Of a DNA stretch of 64,000 nt, positions 8,229 to 19,456 are shown one piece after another. How positions within the stretch are numbered: position 1 is the first letter of the stretch; each line of letters begins with the position of its first letter. Under the pieces are notes generated by a model. The model made no database searches. It was given only the letters and a program-made list of their open reading frames with translations, and was not told the origin of the DNA. Origin of the DNA: CAZTPJ01 sp964614515. GTDB lineage: Bacteria > Planctomycetota > Phycisphaerae > Phycisphaerales > UBA1924. Made by a program: the position numbers and the translations under genes. The stretch lies in NCBI GenBank assembly GCA_964614515.1, contig CAZTPJ010000007.1, forward strand, positions 8,355-72,354, in the 5' to 3' direction.

Positions 8229-8885
8229 CTAATCAAGCCACTCCTGCGGCAGATCAAGGATGGGACACTCGTCCAAGTTGAAGCCCCCCAAGAGCGGGTT
8301 GTCCCAACAATCGGACGCATGTTTGACCACAGCGCTAAAAGAGTCACGCCGTACTTTCTCTGGAGCATCCAGGAATAGGTGTGCCGCCAGTAGCGACGCG
8401 TTGCAAGCGCGGACCTCAAGATCTCGTAGATGGATGAGACCCGGCGGTAGGTCGCCACGAACATACTGCTGATGCGCTCTACGTACGGCCGCGCCGTTTA
8501 CAGCGGTCATCGGCCGTAGGATCGGCTCCACGGTCGGTGCGCCGTATCGCAGGTGCTTGACCAGCCCGCGGAGTTCGAAGTCAACGAGCGGAAACAGCAG
8601 CGATATCTTTTCCTCATCTGCACGTATGATGCGCTGGTACAGCCACCAGGCTCCGTCGAAATGGTGGCGACATTGCTTGACCATACCACGGAATTGCTTT
8701 CGGCCCTCAGGCCAAGCCCCCAACAGCACTGCCATGGTCGAGCTCGTTGACGCCAGCACGAAGCCAGCAAGACGACGCGGGTGCTGGTTGTTTCGCAGTC
8801 CGGCTAGATCCGTTACGTTCTTTGAGAGATTGGTTAGGGCAGGAACCAATTGCTCAGCGGTTGGAGTGTTCCTGAACAGGCCCAT
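8229..8885 (-). CDS. Unknown 218-residue protein, possibly acquired
   Basis: The start at 8885 sits behind a strong AGGAGGA ribosome site. The protein (MGLFRNTPTAEQLVPALTNL...DLPQEWLD) is soluble and mainly helical, with Trp/Cys/His-rich patches (QCRHHFDGAWWLYQRII, SDCWDNPLLGGFNLDECP). There is no signal peptide, no clear membrane segment and no motif I can assign. It faces the equally unknown gene at 7609-8109 and shares its lower GC content. The two may form a small accessory unit. Function is unknown. Confidence 0.7.
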   Translation of the reverse strand: MGLFRNTPTAEQLVPALTNLSKNVTDLAGLRNNQHPRRLAGFVLASTSSTMAVLLGAWPEGRKQFRGMVKQCRHHFDGAWWLYQRIIRADEEKISLLFPLVDFELRGLVKHLRYGAPTVEPILRPMTAVNGAAVRRAHQQYVRGDLPPGLIHLRDLEVRACNASLLAAHLFLDAPEKVRRDSFSAVVKHASDCWDNPLLGGFNLDECPILDLPQEWLD

Positions 8886-9166
8886 GGCGTCCTCCTGAAT
8901 GCTCGTTCCAACGTGACGTTCCAACAAGTGCATTCTACAGCGGTTATGCGGTGCGGGGGGGAGAGTCGGAGCATGGCCGGGTGCCGAGCGGCAAGGCCGT
9001 GCTCCATGACTTCGGCGCGGCGGTACGGAGCGCAGCCTGACTGCGGACGCCCCACGCCCGATTATGCCGAAGCGGCATAGTCGGGGCACGGTGGGCGGTG
9101 GTCGCGCGGGGGGGTGCGGGAGGGCTGGTGGCCGTGCCCCGACAATCGCCTCGATTGTCGGGCGGC
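8886..9166. repeat. Intergenic region with two long hairpins
   Basis: 9057-9085 is a 12-bp stem (CCCGATTATGCC / GGCATAGTCGGG, one wobble) with loop GAAGC. 9138-9162 is a perfect 11-bp stem CCCGACAATCG / CGATTGTCGGG with loop CCT, placed just beyond the stop of the minus-strand gene 9167-9442. Both are flanked by GGCACGG/CCGTGCC, so they look like related repeat copies. The second could also act as a weak terminator, although no T-run follows. Confidence 0.65.
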
Positions 9167-9442
9167 TCATATCGCGGGGTGTTCATCAGGTAACGTGTAG
9201 ATGATGATCGCGCCGATCACCGAAAAGATGGCGGTGGCCCCCCACCATGCTCTGTGTCCCTTCGCCACGGCACAGTTCGCCAGACCGGCGAACAGCAGAA
9301 TCGTGCCCGCGGCCCAGATGGACACGTTGAGCTGACTCTCGTCGGGACTCACCGCGTTCATCGTCCCACCGATCAGTTGCAGCGCAATTCCCGGGACGCT
9401 GAGAATCAGGCCTGTTCGATGGCGCTGTCTATCCACGGTCAT
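9167..9442 (-). CDS. Small three-helix membrane protein
   Basis: This 91-residue protein has three hydrophobic helices: LILSVPGIALQLIGGTM, VSIWAAGTILLFAGLANCAVA and WWGATAIFSVIGAIIIYTL. The start at 9442 (MTVDRQRHRTG) follows an AAGGGG motif. The topology resembles small conserved membrane proteins with no known function. A short heptad-repeat frame lies 35 bp upstream on the same strand. Confidence 0.75.
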   Translation of the reverse strand: MTVDRQRHRTGLILSVPGIALQLIGGTMNAVSPDESQLNVSIWAAGTILLFAGLANCAVAKGHRAWWGATAIFSVIGAIIIYTLPDEHPAI

Positions 9443-9477
9443 GCCCCTTGTGGTGCGCGTCAGCGCTGGGAGTGTAT

Positions 9478-9690
9478 TCAACGGAAGCGTTCCTGCGCCA
9501 TCGCGAAGCGTTCAAACCCCGCTCTGCGGCGTTCCACGCTCGTCCGTGAGCGCTCCAAAGTCATTTTGGAGCGCTCACGCTCCATTCTGGAGTGCTCCGG
9601 GACCGCGTTCGAGTGCTTGCGGCGGGGTGTGGAGGGTTTGCGGGGGGTCTTGCGGGCCTCGTGGGCGGGGCCTGGGGCGTCCAGCGCCAT
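9478..9690 (-). CDS. Possible small basic heptad-repeat protein on a 21-bp periodic tract
   Basis: A 70-residue minus-strand frame ends in seven consecutive 7-residue units read from 21-bp repeats: RRKHSNA, VPEHSRM, ERERSKM, TLERSRT, SVERRRA, GFERFAM, AQERFR-stop. The repeat unit has the form xxERSxx, and the frame closes exactly at the end of the last unit. The tract also contains a perfect 14-bp hairpin (9546-9578, loop GTCAT). The start codon has only a weak ribosome site, so this may be a non-coding satellite that happens to stay open. If translated, it would form a highly charged amphipathic helix or coiled coil. Confidence 0.35.
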   Translation of the reverse strand: MALDAPGPAHEARKTPRKPSTPRRKHSNAVPEHSRMERERSKMTLERSRTSVERRRAGFERFAMAQERFR

Positions 9691-9848
9691 CTCGCAGCGC
9701 AGTGGCCGCGCTGGGGAGGCGTGTGTGAGGCGGTTTCGGCACTCTGCGAAGCCGAAACGGTCCTCGGCGAGGCCGAATTTGCGTCGCGGGGGCTTCGCGT
9801 GGGGGTTGGGGGGTCAAAACGGGGGTTGGCAACCCCGCGCGGGCCGAC
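9691..9848. repeat. Intergenic segment with palindrome
   Basis: 9731-9760 is a perfect 10-bp stem CGGTTTCGGC / GCCGAAACGG with a ten-base loop, upstream of the gene at 9849. No promoter hexamers stand out. Confidence 0.5.
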
Positions 9849-10544
9849 ATGTGGGGCATGGGATCGAACCTGCCGAACAATCCGACCGACCGCATCGCGT
9901 GGGCCGCCACCCGCGCCCCGGTGTGGGTGGTCCAGGCCGGGTCGATCGGGCTGACCGAGGCCCTGGCCGATGAGGTGGCCGCGCTCACGGCCGCCGCGCA
10001 GCAAGCCCACGCCGAAGCCCTCGCCGCGCGATCGACAGCGCAGGCGGCGACGTTCGCCCTGCACAACGCCATCGCGGCGTTGTCCCAGCGCTCGGCCCAC
10101 GCCATCGCGGCCATCAAGAACTTTGCCGCCCTCGAAGATGATCCCGAGGTCTACACCCGCGCCCAGATCGAAGCCCCCGCCCCCCGGGGCACGCGCCCGC
10201 CCCCCCCGCAGCCGCGACGCCTCGAAGCCACCTTGCACAACGGCGGCGTGGTGAAACTCACCTGGCGCGGGCGCTTCGGACGCGGGACGTATTTCCAGAT
10301 CTTCCGCGCCATCAGCGGCAGCGCCATGTCGCTGGTCGCCGCCACCGCCGCCCGCGAGCACACCGACACCCTCCCGCCCGGGTGCGGGGAGGCTGTCTAC
10401 AGCGTCCGCGCGGTCCGCGCGAGCCGCCGCGGCGGCCGCGACATCACCGGGCCACATTCCATCCAGATCGCCATCATCCCCACCGCCCCCCGCCCCGCCA
10501 AGGCCCGCCCGCACCCCCCGCCGAGCCTCGCGGATGCGGCGTAG
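9849..10544 (+). CDS. Unknown protein: helical N-terminus plus fibronectin III-like domain
   Basis: The protein has 231 residues. Residues ~35-95 form a long Ala-rich amphipathic helix (EALADEVAALTAAAQQAHAE...). A Pro-rich linker follows (~110-125), then a ~85-residue beta domain with a fibronectin type III flavour: ATLHNGGVVKLTWRG, YFQIFRAISG, and YSVRAVRASRRGG, which matches the YxVRAVxxxG strand. There is no signal peptide. The tail is Pro/Lys-rich. Family is not recognised. Start is uncertain: ATG 9849 and ATG 9858 are both weakly preceded. In character it is a binding or structural protein; this is inference. Confidence 0.6.
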   Translation: MWGMGSNLPNNPTDRIAWAATRAPVWVVQAGSIGLTEALADEVAALTAAAQQAHAEALAARSTAQAATFALHNAIAALSQRSAHAIAAIKNFAALEDDPEVYTRAQIEAPAPRGTRPPPPQPRRLEATLHNGGVVKLTWRGRFGRGTYFQIFRAISGSAMSLVAATAAREHTDTLPPGCGEAVYSVRAVRASRRGGRDITGPHSIQIAIIPTAPRPAKARPHPPPSLADAA

Positions 10545-10758
10545 ATGATGGGCGCTGCGGTGCGCGGTGATGCGTGGGGTGCTGGCAGGCCCAGGCCGCG
10601 GATGGACAAGCCCGTTGAAACGGGCTGGGGTTGGTTCGCGCGGGCAGGGCGGGGGTGTGGCAGTTGCACCACCGCTGAAGCGGTGGCCTGCGAGCGGGCA
10701 AGGCCGCCGAAGCGGCCTGGGCTGGCGGGGGCGCTCTCCGCGTTCGGGCATCAAGAGT
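10545..10758. repeat. Small hairpins of the TGAA/CGAA-loop type
   Basis: Hairpins include AGCCCGTTGAAACGGGCT near 10610, CACCGCTGAAGCGGTG near 10672 and GGCCGCCGAAGCGGCC near 10707. They are variants of one design (C/G-rich stem with a GAA-containing loop) seen also near 29.0 and 57.4 kb. No gene is supported. Confidence 0.65.
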
Positions 10759-10843
10759 TTCACCGCGGAGGTGCGAAGGTCGCGGAGGGGGGAGATGGGG
10801 CTGTTCTTCTCGGTGTTCTCGGTGCCTCGGTGGTGATTCTGAT
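10759..10843. repeat. Dispersed repeat copy 1 (CACCGCGGAGG ... CCTCGGTGGTG type)
   Basis: An ~85-bp element with inverted ends (TTCACCGCGGAGGTGCGAAG ... CTCGGTGCCTCGGTGGTGA) around a centre reading GGGGCTGTTCTTCTC. It is about 70-80 percent identical to the copy at 10906-10990. Elements of this wording (CACCACAGAGACACAGAGG) are known as high-copy intergenic repeats in many environmental bacteria. Confidence 0.75.
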
Positions 10844-10905
10844 TTCCCAGGATGGACCGAGGGCACACGGCGACTGCGTGATGTCCCCGTTCAATCTGAA
10901 GGAAC

Positions 10906-10990
10906 TTCACCACAGAGACACGGAGGTCACAGAGAGGGGAAAAGGGGCTGTTCTTCTCTGTGTTCTCTGTGTCTCGGTGGTGATTCCGAG
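10906..10990. repeat. Dispersed repeat copy 2 (CACCACAGAGACACGGAGG type)
   Basis: This is the better-preserved partner of 10759-10843. CACCACAGAGACACGGAGG at the left end pairs with CTCTGTGTCTCGGTGGTG at the right end around GGGGAAAAGGGGCTGTTCTT. The transcript would fold into one long hairpin. The remaining ~330 bp up to ileS shows no gene; it contains CGGGC/GCCCG-type short inverted repeats. Confidence 0.78.
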
Positions 10991-11324
10991 TTCCCGGGTC
11001 AGTCCCGATGCACCGTGCGCGGCGGCAGGGCCAACTCGAACGATGGCCATGGCACGCGGCTAGGATGTGCGGATGAGGCTGGACACGCGTCAACTTGTGC
11101 AGGTCGCCCTCGCGATCGCCATTCGTCGGCCCCGCGATCGGCGGGGCGGTCAGCGCAGGCGCGCCTGACCCCAGCCGGTCCCGGGGCCACGGCCACCGAC
11201 GCATCCCATCCCGTCGGGCGAAGATCGCCAGCCCTCGGGCACACATCGCCCGCCTTCGGGCACTCCCCCATACCATCAGCACCCCACGATCCGCCAGCGA
11301 AGCGCTGGAGAAGCGAGTCTGTCC

Positions 11325-14582
<3,258 letters not shown>

Positions 14583-14741
14583 GGGGTGGACGGATCGCTC
14601 TGCGAGCCGTCCGTCCTGTGCTGCTCGCATGTTTCAGGAGCGATGAATCCTCGTGCAGCAACGAAGCCTGCGTCAGCCCGTTCGCGGAGCGACCAATCGA
14701 CCCGAGACCATTCACGGAGTGAATGGTCCACCCTCTGGGAA
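14583..14741. repeat. Cluster of GGACCGnnCnCtCCGnG-type palindromes
   Basis: 14588-14612 folds as GGACGGATCGC-TCT-GCGAGCCGTCC with one mismatch. Two further palindromes near 14690-14735 read CGTTCGCGGAGCGACC and CCATTCACGGAGTGAATGG. The same ACCGCTCnCTCCGCGAnCGG pattern occurs at 5648 and 29230. One of them may serve as the ileS terminator, but no T-run is present. Confidence 0.65.
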
Positions 14742-14812
14742 AGCGGGCGACCGGAATCGAACCGGCATCAGCGGCTTGGAAGGCCGCCGCTCTACCATTG
14801 AGCTACGCCCGC
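14742..14812 (-). tRNA. tRNA-Gly(TCC)
   Basis: Minus-strand cloverleaf: acceptor GCGGGCG / CGCCCGC, D arm GCTCAATGGTAGAGC, anticodon stem GCGGC / GCCGC with loop CTTCCAA (anticodon TCC), T arm CCGGTTCGATTCCGG, discriminator T. CCA is not encoded. It lies between ileS and the protease gene on the opposite strand. Confidence 0.95.
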
Positions 14813-15032
14813 AGACCCGCAAGTGTATCACGGCCGGGGCGTCTCTCAAAACCCAATGCGATCCCGGGATTCTGCGTGTCGAAACGCGCTGCGTGATGGG
14901 GCAACCGTACCTGATTGTTCACCGAATGTGGAGTTTGTCGCGAAGGGGGCTTGCATTCCAGGGCAAGAGTCGTTCTACTGTGGAGGCCCTCGTCGTTTTT
15001 TGTTTCCTCAACTTTCAGGAGTGGAAGTCCCC
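14813..15032. other. Leader region of the secreted protease gene
   Basis: The reading frame is open here, but the coding start is at 15033, behind AGGAG at 15017-15021. No tRNA, riboswitch or strong hairpin is visible. Confidence 0.5.
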
Positions 15033-17390
15033 ATGACATCGAAGACTAAGCGGGGAGCCGTCGCGGCGGCTCTGGTTCTCGGAACGTGCGGCCTGGCCGT
15101 GTCGGCGTTTGGTGATACAACGCGAAACCTGAAACCCGTGTGGGGTCCGGATGTGTACGGCGGGTACGCCTCGACGCACATCACGGTGCAGATCCGCGCC
15201 GACCAGGTGATGCCTGTCGGCGATGCGGCGCGGTTCGGCAACGAGGTCATCGACGCGGTGATGACCAAGTGGAACGTGCAGTCGGTGCGACCGACGATTC
15301 CGTTCTTCGGCAATCCGGGACTCGCGCGGAAGATCGGCCTTGATCGGTACTACACGCTTGTGGTTCCGATGGGTACGGACACGCCGACCATGGCCGCCGA
15401 GTTCGCCGACCATCGCTGGCTGTTCGACTATGCCGGCATCGACGGCATCGGCGGCACGGCCGACACGTTCCCCAACGATCCGTTCTTCAATCTGTGCTAC
15501 GGGCAGCACAACACGGGCCAGAACGTCCCGGGCTCGGGCGTTGGGATTCCGGGCGCGGACATCTCATGCCCCGAGGCGTGGGACATCTGGACGGGCGATG
15601 ACTCGATCACCGTCGCGGTGATCGACTCGGGTGTGTGGTCGCACGTCGATCTCCTGGACAACCTGAGGCTGCCCGGATACAACAGCGTCAACGGCAGCAC
15701 CGACGTGAGCGACACTTGCGATCACGGCACGCACTGCGCCGGGACCGTGGCGGCGACCGGCAACAACAACATGGGCGTCGCGGGCGTGTCCTGGGCCGCG
15801 AAGATTCTTCCGGTCAAGGTCCTCACGGGCTGCGGCGGCACGACGGGACAGTGCGCGGCGGGCATCGTCTGGGCGACCGACAACGGCGCTCACATCGGCA
15901 CCATGAGCCTTCAGTATTACACCTTCGACCCCGTCCACCGCGACTCATGCTCATACGCCCACCAGAACGGCACGCTGCTCATCGCGGCCACGGGCAACGG
16001 CCAGGGACCGGGCACCATCGCGTACCCCGCCAAGTATGACTTCTGCATGGGCATCGGCGCGACCACGAACCGCGACGAACGAGCATCGTTCTCCAACAAC
16101 GGCCCGGAGATCGACGTGAGCGCCCCGGGTCAGGATGTGTACTCGCTGAGCCAGACGACGGCCTATCGCTACCTTTCCGGCACGTCGATGGCCACGCCGC
16201 ACGTCGCAGGCCTCGCCGCGCTCATCTGGTCCTATGCCCCGGGCATGGTCCATGATGATGTCGAGCGAATCCTCAAGGAAACCGTCGATGACCTCGGCAC
16301 GCCGGGCTTTGACCCGTTGTTCGGTCACGGCCGGGTGAATGCCTTCTCCGCCATCCAGCAGGCCGACCCCGGTTTGTCGATCAGCGGTCAGGGTCAGCAG
16401 CCGACGCTGCTTCCCCCGGGCGTCGAACATGTGTTCACCGTGCGCATCCGCGAGGGCAACGACACGCTCGTGCCCGGCTCGACGAAACTGCACTACCGCT
16501 TCGACGGCGGCGCGTATCAGGAAGCCCAACTCGTCAACATCTCCGGTGAAACGTGGGAAGCCACCGTCCCCGGGCCGTCCTGCGGCACGGATCCGGAGTG
16601 GTACGTCTCGGCCGCAGGTCAGACCGGCGGCGTCAAGACGCTGCCGCGCCTCGCCCCGGCCGTGGTCTGGTCCGCCGATGTCGGCGTGATCGAGGATTTC
16701 TCCTCCTTCGCCGAAGGTTTCAACGCCGGTCTGCCGTCCGGATGGTCGGCCACGGGTCTGTGGAACATCACGACGCAGTGCGGCGGCGCGGCCTCATGCG
16801 ATGGCGGGTCGTTCGCCTACTACGGCATTCCCGCCGAGTGCAACTATCGCACCGGCGCTTCACCCAACTCCGGCACGCTCTCCTCGCCGGTCATTCAGAT
16901 CCCCACCCTGCCCCACGGCGGCACGATCACCATGACCTACTGCTCACGCAAGAACGCCGAAGTGTCCAACACGTTCGACCGCGCGTGGGTCACGTTCAAC
17001 GGCGTGGAAGTCGACGTGGTTCCCAACTCCACACCCGTCTCCACCTGGAACAACCGTCAGATCGACCTCTCCGCGTTCGCGGGGCAGTCCGGACGGCTCG
17101 AGTTCCACTTCGACACCGTGGATGCCAACCGCAATCTCACCCTCGGGTGGCAGATCGACGGCGTCAACATCCAGAAATACGCGGCGTATTGCGTCGACGC
17201 CTGCTATGCCGACTGCGACAACAGCACCGGCCCGGGCGTCCTCGACATCTTCGACTTCCTGTGCTTCGGGAACTCGTTCGATCAGGGCAATCCGTACGCG
17301 TGCGACTGTGACACGACCACGGGCCTGGGCGTCTGCGATGTGTTCGACTTCCTGTGCTTCGGCAACGCCTTCAACGCGGGCTGCCCATAA
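15033..17390 (+). CDS. Secreted subtilisin-like serine protease (S8) with dockerin-like tail
   Basis: The protein has 785 residues. The signal peptide is ~1-28 (KRGAVAAALVLGTCGLAVSAFG). After a ~130-residue propeptide-like segment, the S8 domain has the full triad: Asp198 in VAVIDSGVWSHVDL, His231 in DHGTHCAGTVAATG and Ser385 in SGTSMATPHVAGLAAL. A beta-rich domain follows (~560-720). The last ~60 residues hold two DxDxxxGxG...DFLCFGN units (ADCDNSTGPGVLDIFDFLC and CDCDTTTGLGVCDVFDFLC), a dockerin-like calcium-binding duplication typical of Phycisphaerae extracellular enzymes. The predicted role is extracellular or surface protein degradation. The start is supported by AGGAG twelve bases upstream. 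A strong terminator follows. Confidence 0.95.
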   Translation: MTSKTKRGAVAAALVLGTCGLAVSAFGDTTRNLKPVWGPDVYGGYASTHITVQIRADQVMPVGDAARFGNEVIDAVMTKWNVQSVRPTIPFFGNPGLARKIGLDRYYTLVVPMGTDTPTMAAEFADHRWLFDYAGIDGIGGTADTFPNDPFFNLCYGQHNTGQNVPGSGVGIPGADISCPEAWDIWTGDDSITVAVIDSGVWSHVDLLDNLRLPGYNSVNGSTDVSDTCDHGTHCAGTVAATGNNNMGVAGVSWAAKILPVKVLTGCGGTTGQCAAGIVWATDNGAHIGTMSLQYYTFDPVHRDSCSYAHQNGTLLIAATGNGQGPGTIAYPAKYDFCMGIGATTNRDERASFSNNGPEIDVSAPGQDVYSLSQTTAYRYLSGTSMATPHVAGLAALIWSYAPGMVHDDVERILKETVDDLGTPGFDPLFGHGRVNAFSAIQQADPGLSISGQGQQPTLLPPGVEHVFTVRIREGNDTLVPGSTKLHYRFDGGAYQEAQLVNISGETWEATVPGPSCGTDPEWYVSAAGQTGGVKTLPRLAPAVVWSADVGVIEDFSSFAEGFNAGLPSGWSATGLWNITTQCGGAASCDGGSFAYYGIPAECNYRTGASPNSGTLSSPVIQIPTLPHGGTITMTYCSRKNAEVSNTFDRAWVTFNGVEVDVVPNSTPVSTWNNRQIDLSAFAGQSGRLEFHFDTVDANRNLTLGWQIDGVNIQKYAAYCVDACYADCDNSTGPGVLDIFDFLCFGNSFDQGNPYACDCDTTTGLGVCDVFDFLCFGNAFNAGCP

Positions 17391-17433
17391 ACGGCCGTTG
17401 ACTCGGCATTGACCGACAACGCATGAAACATCA

Positions 17434-17463
17434 ACGCCCGGGACGCAGGTCCCGGGCGTTTTT
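17434..17463 (+). terminator. Rho-independent terminator of the protease gene
   Basis: ACGCCCGGGAC / GTCCCGGGCGT stem with loop GCAG, immediately followed by TTTTTCGTTT. Confidence 0.9.
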
Positions 17464-17575
17464 CGTTTCATCACGTCGCGATGGGTCGTCAGAACCAACG
17501 CGAGGCTACAGCGTCACCTGGCGATTCAGGCGGTCGAGAGACGTGTGCATGGCGTCGGCCGCGAGGCGTCGCGGG

Positions 17576-17845
17576 TCAGTGCGGAATCGGCTCGCGCGTC
17601 ATCCGGCTGGGTCGATCCCAATACGCGGCGCGCCCGAGATCCTGCCAGAACATGCGCCAGTTCGAGTTGAACGTCAGGGCCGTCTGGTTGCTGACATCCA
17701 CCGGCCGCTGATAGAGCGTCGTGAGTTCAGGCGTGGGGTTGTTGCGGATCATCTGATCGCGCGAGGCGACATTGAAGCTGCACCCGCCAAGGGCGGCGGC
17801 CGACAGCATCAGGACGAGAGAGAGACAGCGGGTGCGCTGGGTCAT
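17576..17845 (-). CDS. Small lipoprotein
   Basis: The 89-residue frame starts at 17845 behind AAGGAG. The signal peptide has a lipobox (LVLMLSAAALGGCSF; lipidated Cys at ~22). The mature part is ~67 residues (NVASRDQMIRNNPTPELTTL...MFWQDLGRAAYWDRPSR) with several Trp/Tyr and no known domain. It probably resides in the periplasm on a membrane. Another mini-lipoprotein lies 160 bp upstream on the same strand. Function is unknown. Confidence 0.85.
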   Translation of the reverse strand: MTQRTRCLSLVLMLSAAALGGCSFNVASRDQMIRNNPTPELTTLYQRPVDVSNQTALTFNSNWRMFWQDLGRAAYWDRPSRMTREPIPH

Positions 17846-18005
17846 CGTGAGGCTCCTTCTGGCGGCATGTTGTAACCGGTCCGACGCGCGGCGTCAACCT
17901 GGCTGACCAAACTATTCGCCCGAATGTCGCCCCGGTTCCCGGAAACGACAGCCCTACGGCCATGTCAGAGCCTTCGTACCACAGGGAAACGCTCGATTTG
18001 AACGA

Positions 18006-18209
18006 TCAATCGCGACTATGCACGGCCACACTGGGGCCACGGACGTTCGACTTCAGACTCGTCCAAGACTCGCCGGAGCCGCCTTTGGCCTCATGGACGG
18101 CCGACCGTGAGAGTCTGAACTCATCCCGAGGCGTCCAACCGCACCCGCCGACGCCGGCAACCACGGCCAACGCCAACGCCACGCATGCAACCCGCGTTCG
18201 ACCTGTCAA
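18006..18209 (-). CDS. Mini-lipoprotein with TTG start
   Basis: The 67-residue frame begins with TTG at 18207-18209, six bases after AAGGAG, which decides the start. The N-terminus is a clean lipoprotein signal (TRVACVALALAVVAGVGGCGW; lipobox VGGC). The mature peptide is only ~44 residues (TPRDEFRLSRSAVHEAKGGSG...). With the lipoprotein at 17576-17845 it forms a pair of very short lipoproteins in tandem. I recognise no homologous family. Confidence 0.68.
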   Translation of the reverse strand: MTGRTRVACVALALAVVAGVGGCGWTPRDEFRLSRSAVHEAKGGSGESWTSLKSNVRGPSVAVHSRD

Positions 18210-18553
18210 TCAGAACTCCTTCACCCTCCGCAGGCCCTGCGGCCCACCAAGGGGATATCGGCCACCTCAACGGCACGCTGGCCGTCTGGAAGAGGTTTGC
18301 ACGTTTCGCGTCGCGATTTGGAACAATGGATCGGGATGAGCGGGTCGTGTGGCCCGCCTGACCCTCGATATCCCTGGCCGATCGCCCGGCGCGTTCGCCT
18401 CATATTGGACGCCCGAACGTCACTCCGCGCGCTGCGGGTTTGACCATTCGTCGGGCATCTCTACCATGCCATTCGCGAATTCGGAGCGTGCGGATCCCGG
18501 GACGCGCGCGGCCGTGCCTCGGTCTCATGGTCCACCCGGTGGAAAGTGCCTGC
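18210..18553. other. Intergenic region between divergent genes
   Basis: It lies between a minus-strand lipoprotein and a plus-strand isomerase gene. Only short, unconvincing frames are present. No strong palindrome or promoter consensus is visible. Confidence 0.5.
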
Positions 18554-19417
18554 ATGTCGCGTCTTGGTTTCAGCACGATCGCCTGCCCGCGGTGGACTCT
18601 TGAGCGCATCGCGGAGATGGCCGCACGGTGGCAGTATCACGGCGTCGAACTGCGAACGTTCGGGTATGGCTCGACGGAGATCGCGTGTGATCCCGCGCTG
18701 ACCGCGACGGTGAAGACGCGACGAACATTTGCCGACGCGGGCGTTGAGATCGCCTCGCTGGCGACGTCGCTTCAGTTCGATCAGCCGGTGAGGCCGCGCA
18801 TCATCGGGCGCGTCATCGGAGATCAGGAGCGTCCGGTGCGCGAGGCCAAGCGTTTGATCGATCTGGCGGCACAACTGGAGTGCCCCGTGCTTCGCGTGTT
18901 CGCTTTTGAAGCGCAAGCGGGTGAGCCGCGATCCGCGGCCGTGACGCGCATCGAAGAGAAACTCGGCAAGGCGCTGGATCATGCGCATCGCACGGGCGTG
19001 CGGCTGGCGATTGAAAACGGCGGCTCCTGGACGACGGCCGCGGGCATCGGCGAGATCGTGCGAAAGATCGGCAGTCCCTTGCTCGGCGTGTCGTATTCGA
19101 TGGCGGTGGCGCATCAGGCGGGTGAGGATGTCGTGGCCGGGGCCTTGGGACTTGGTGATTCGATGCTGCTTGCGCGGATCAAGGACCTGTCGTCGGGCAC
19201 GCCGGCGCCGATCGGGCGCGGCGAACTGCCGTGTCAGCGTTTCGCGGCCGCGCTCGCCTCGCTCCCGAAGACGTGGCTGATCGTCGAGTGGGATCGGCTG
19301 TGGATTCCTGAGATTGCGTCGGCGGAGGATGTCCTTCCCGACGCGGCCAGGACGATCGCGAAGTGGCAAGGCGATGCGCCAGCGCGACCGCGTGCGGACG
19401 CGCAACTGACGGCGTGA
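18554..19417 (+). CDS. Sugar phosphate isomerase/epimerase-like TIM barrel protein
   Basis: The 287-residue protein is an AP-endonuclease-2 / xylose-isomerase-like TIM barrel. LGFSTIACPRWTLERIAEMA is the first strand-helix, WQYHGVELRTFG the second, VLRVFAFEAQAG a mid-barrel strand, VRLAIENGGSWTTAAGIGEI the strand with the usual metal-binding Glu, and TWLIVEWDRLWIPEI the last. The N-terminal Met at 18554 begins directly on the barrel, with GGAAAG upstream. Members isomerise or epimerise sugars or act in inositol catabolism. The exact substrate is unknown. queG follows by 39 bp, so the two may share a transcript. Confidence 0.83.
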   Translation: MSRLGFSTIACPRWTLERIAEMAARWQYHGVELRTFGYGSTEIACDPALTATVKTRRTFADAGVEIASLATSLQFDQPVRPRIIGRVIGDQERPVREAKRLIDLAAQLECPVLRVFAFEAQAGEPRSAAVTRIEEKLGKALDHAHRTGVRLAIENGGSWTTAAGIGEIVRKIGSPLLGVSYSMAVAHQAGEDVVAGALGLGDSMLLARIKDLSSGTPAPIGRGELPCQRFAAALASLPKTWLIVEWDRLWIPEIASAEDVLPDAARTIAKWQGDAPARPRADAQLTA

Positions 19418-19456
19418 GACGTTGATCGCGCGCGGTGCGCGGGGGAAGTTCGCATC

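Noticed and set aside
9561..11282. Minus-strand 573-codon frame across the repeats and the Fn3-like gene
   Set aside because: It runs through two dispersed repeats (peptides such as HRDTENTEK are typical translated repeat) and has no ribosome site.
14823..15032. N-terminal extension of the protease frame upstream of 15033
   Set aside because: The signal peptide begins at 15033 behind AGGAG; the upstream part reads like untranslated leader.
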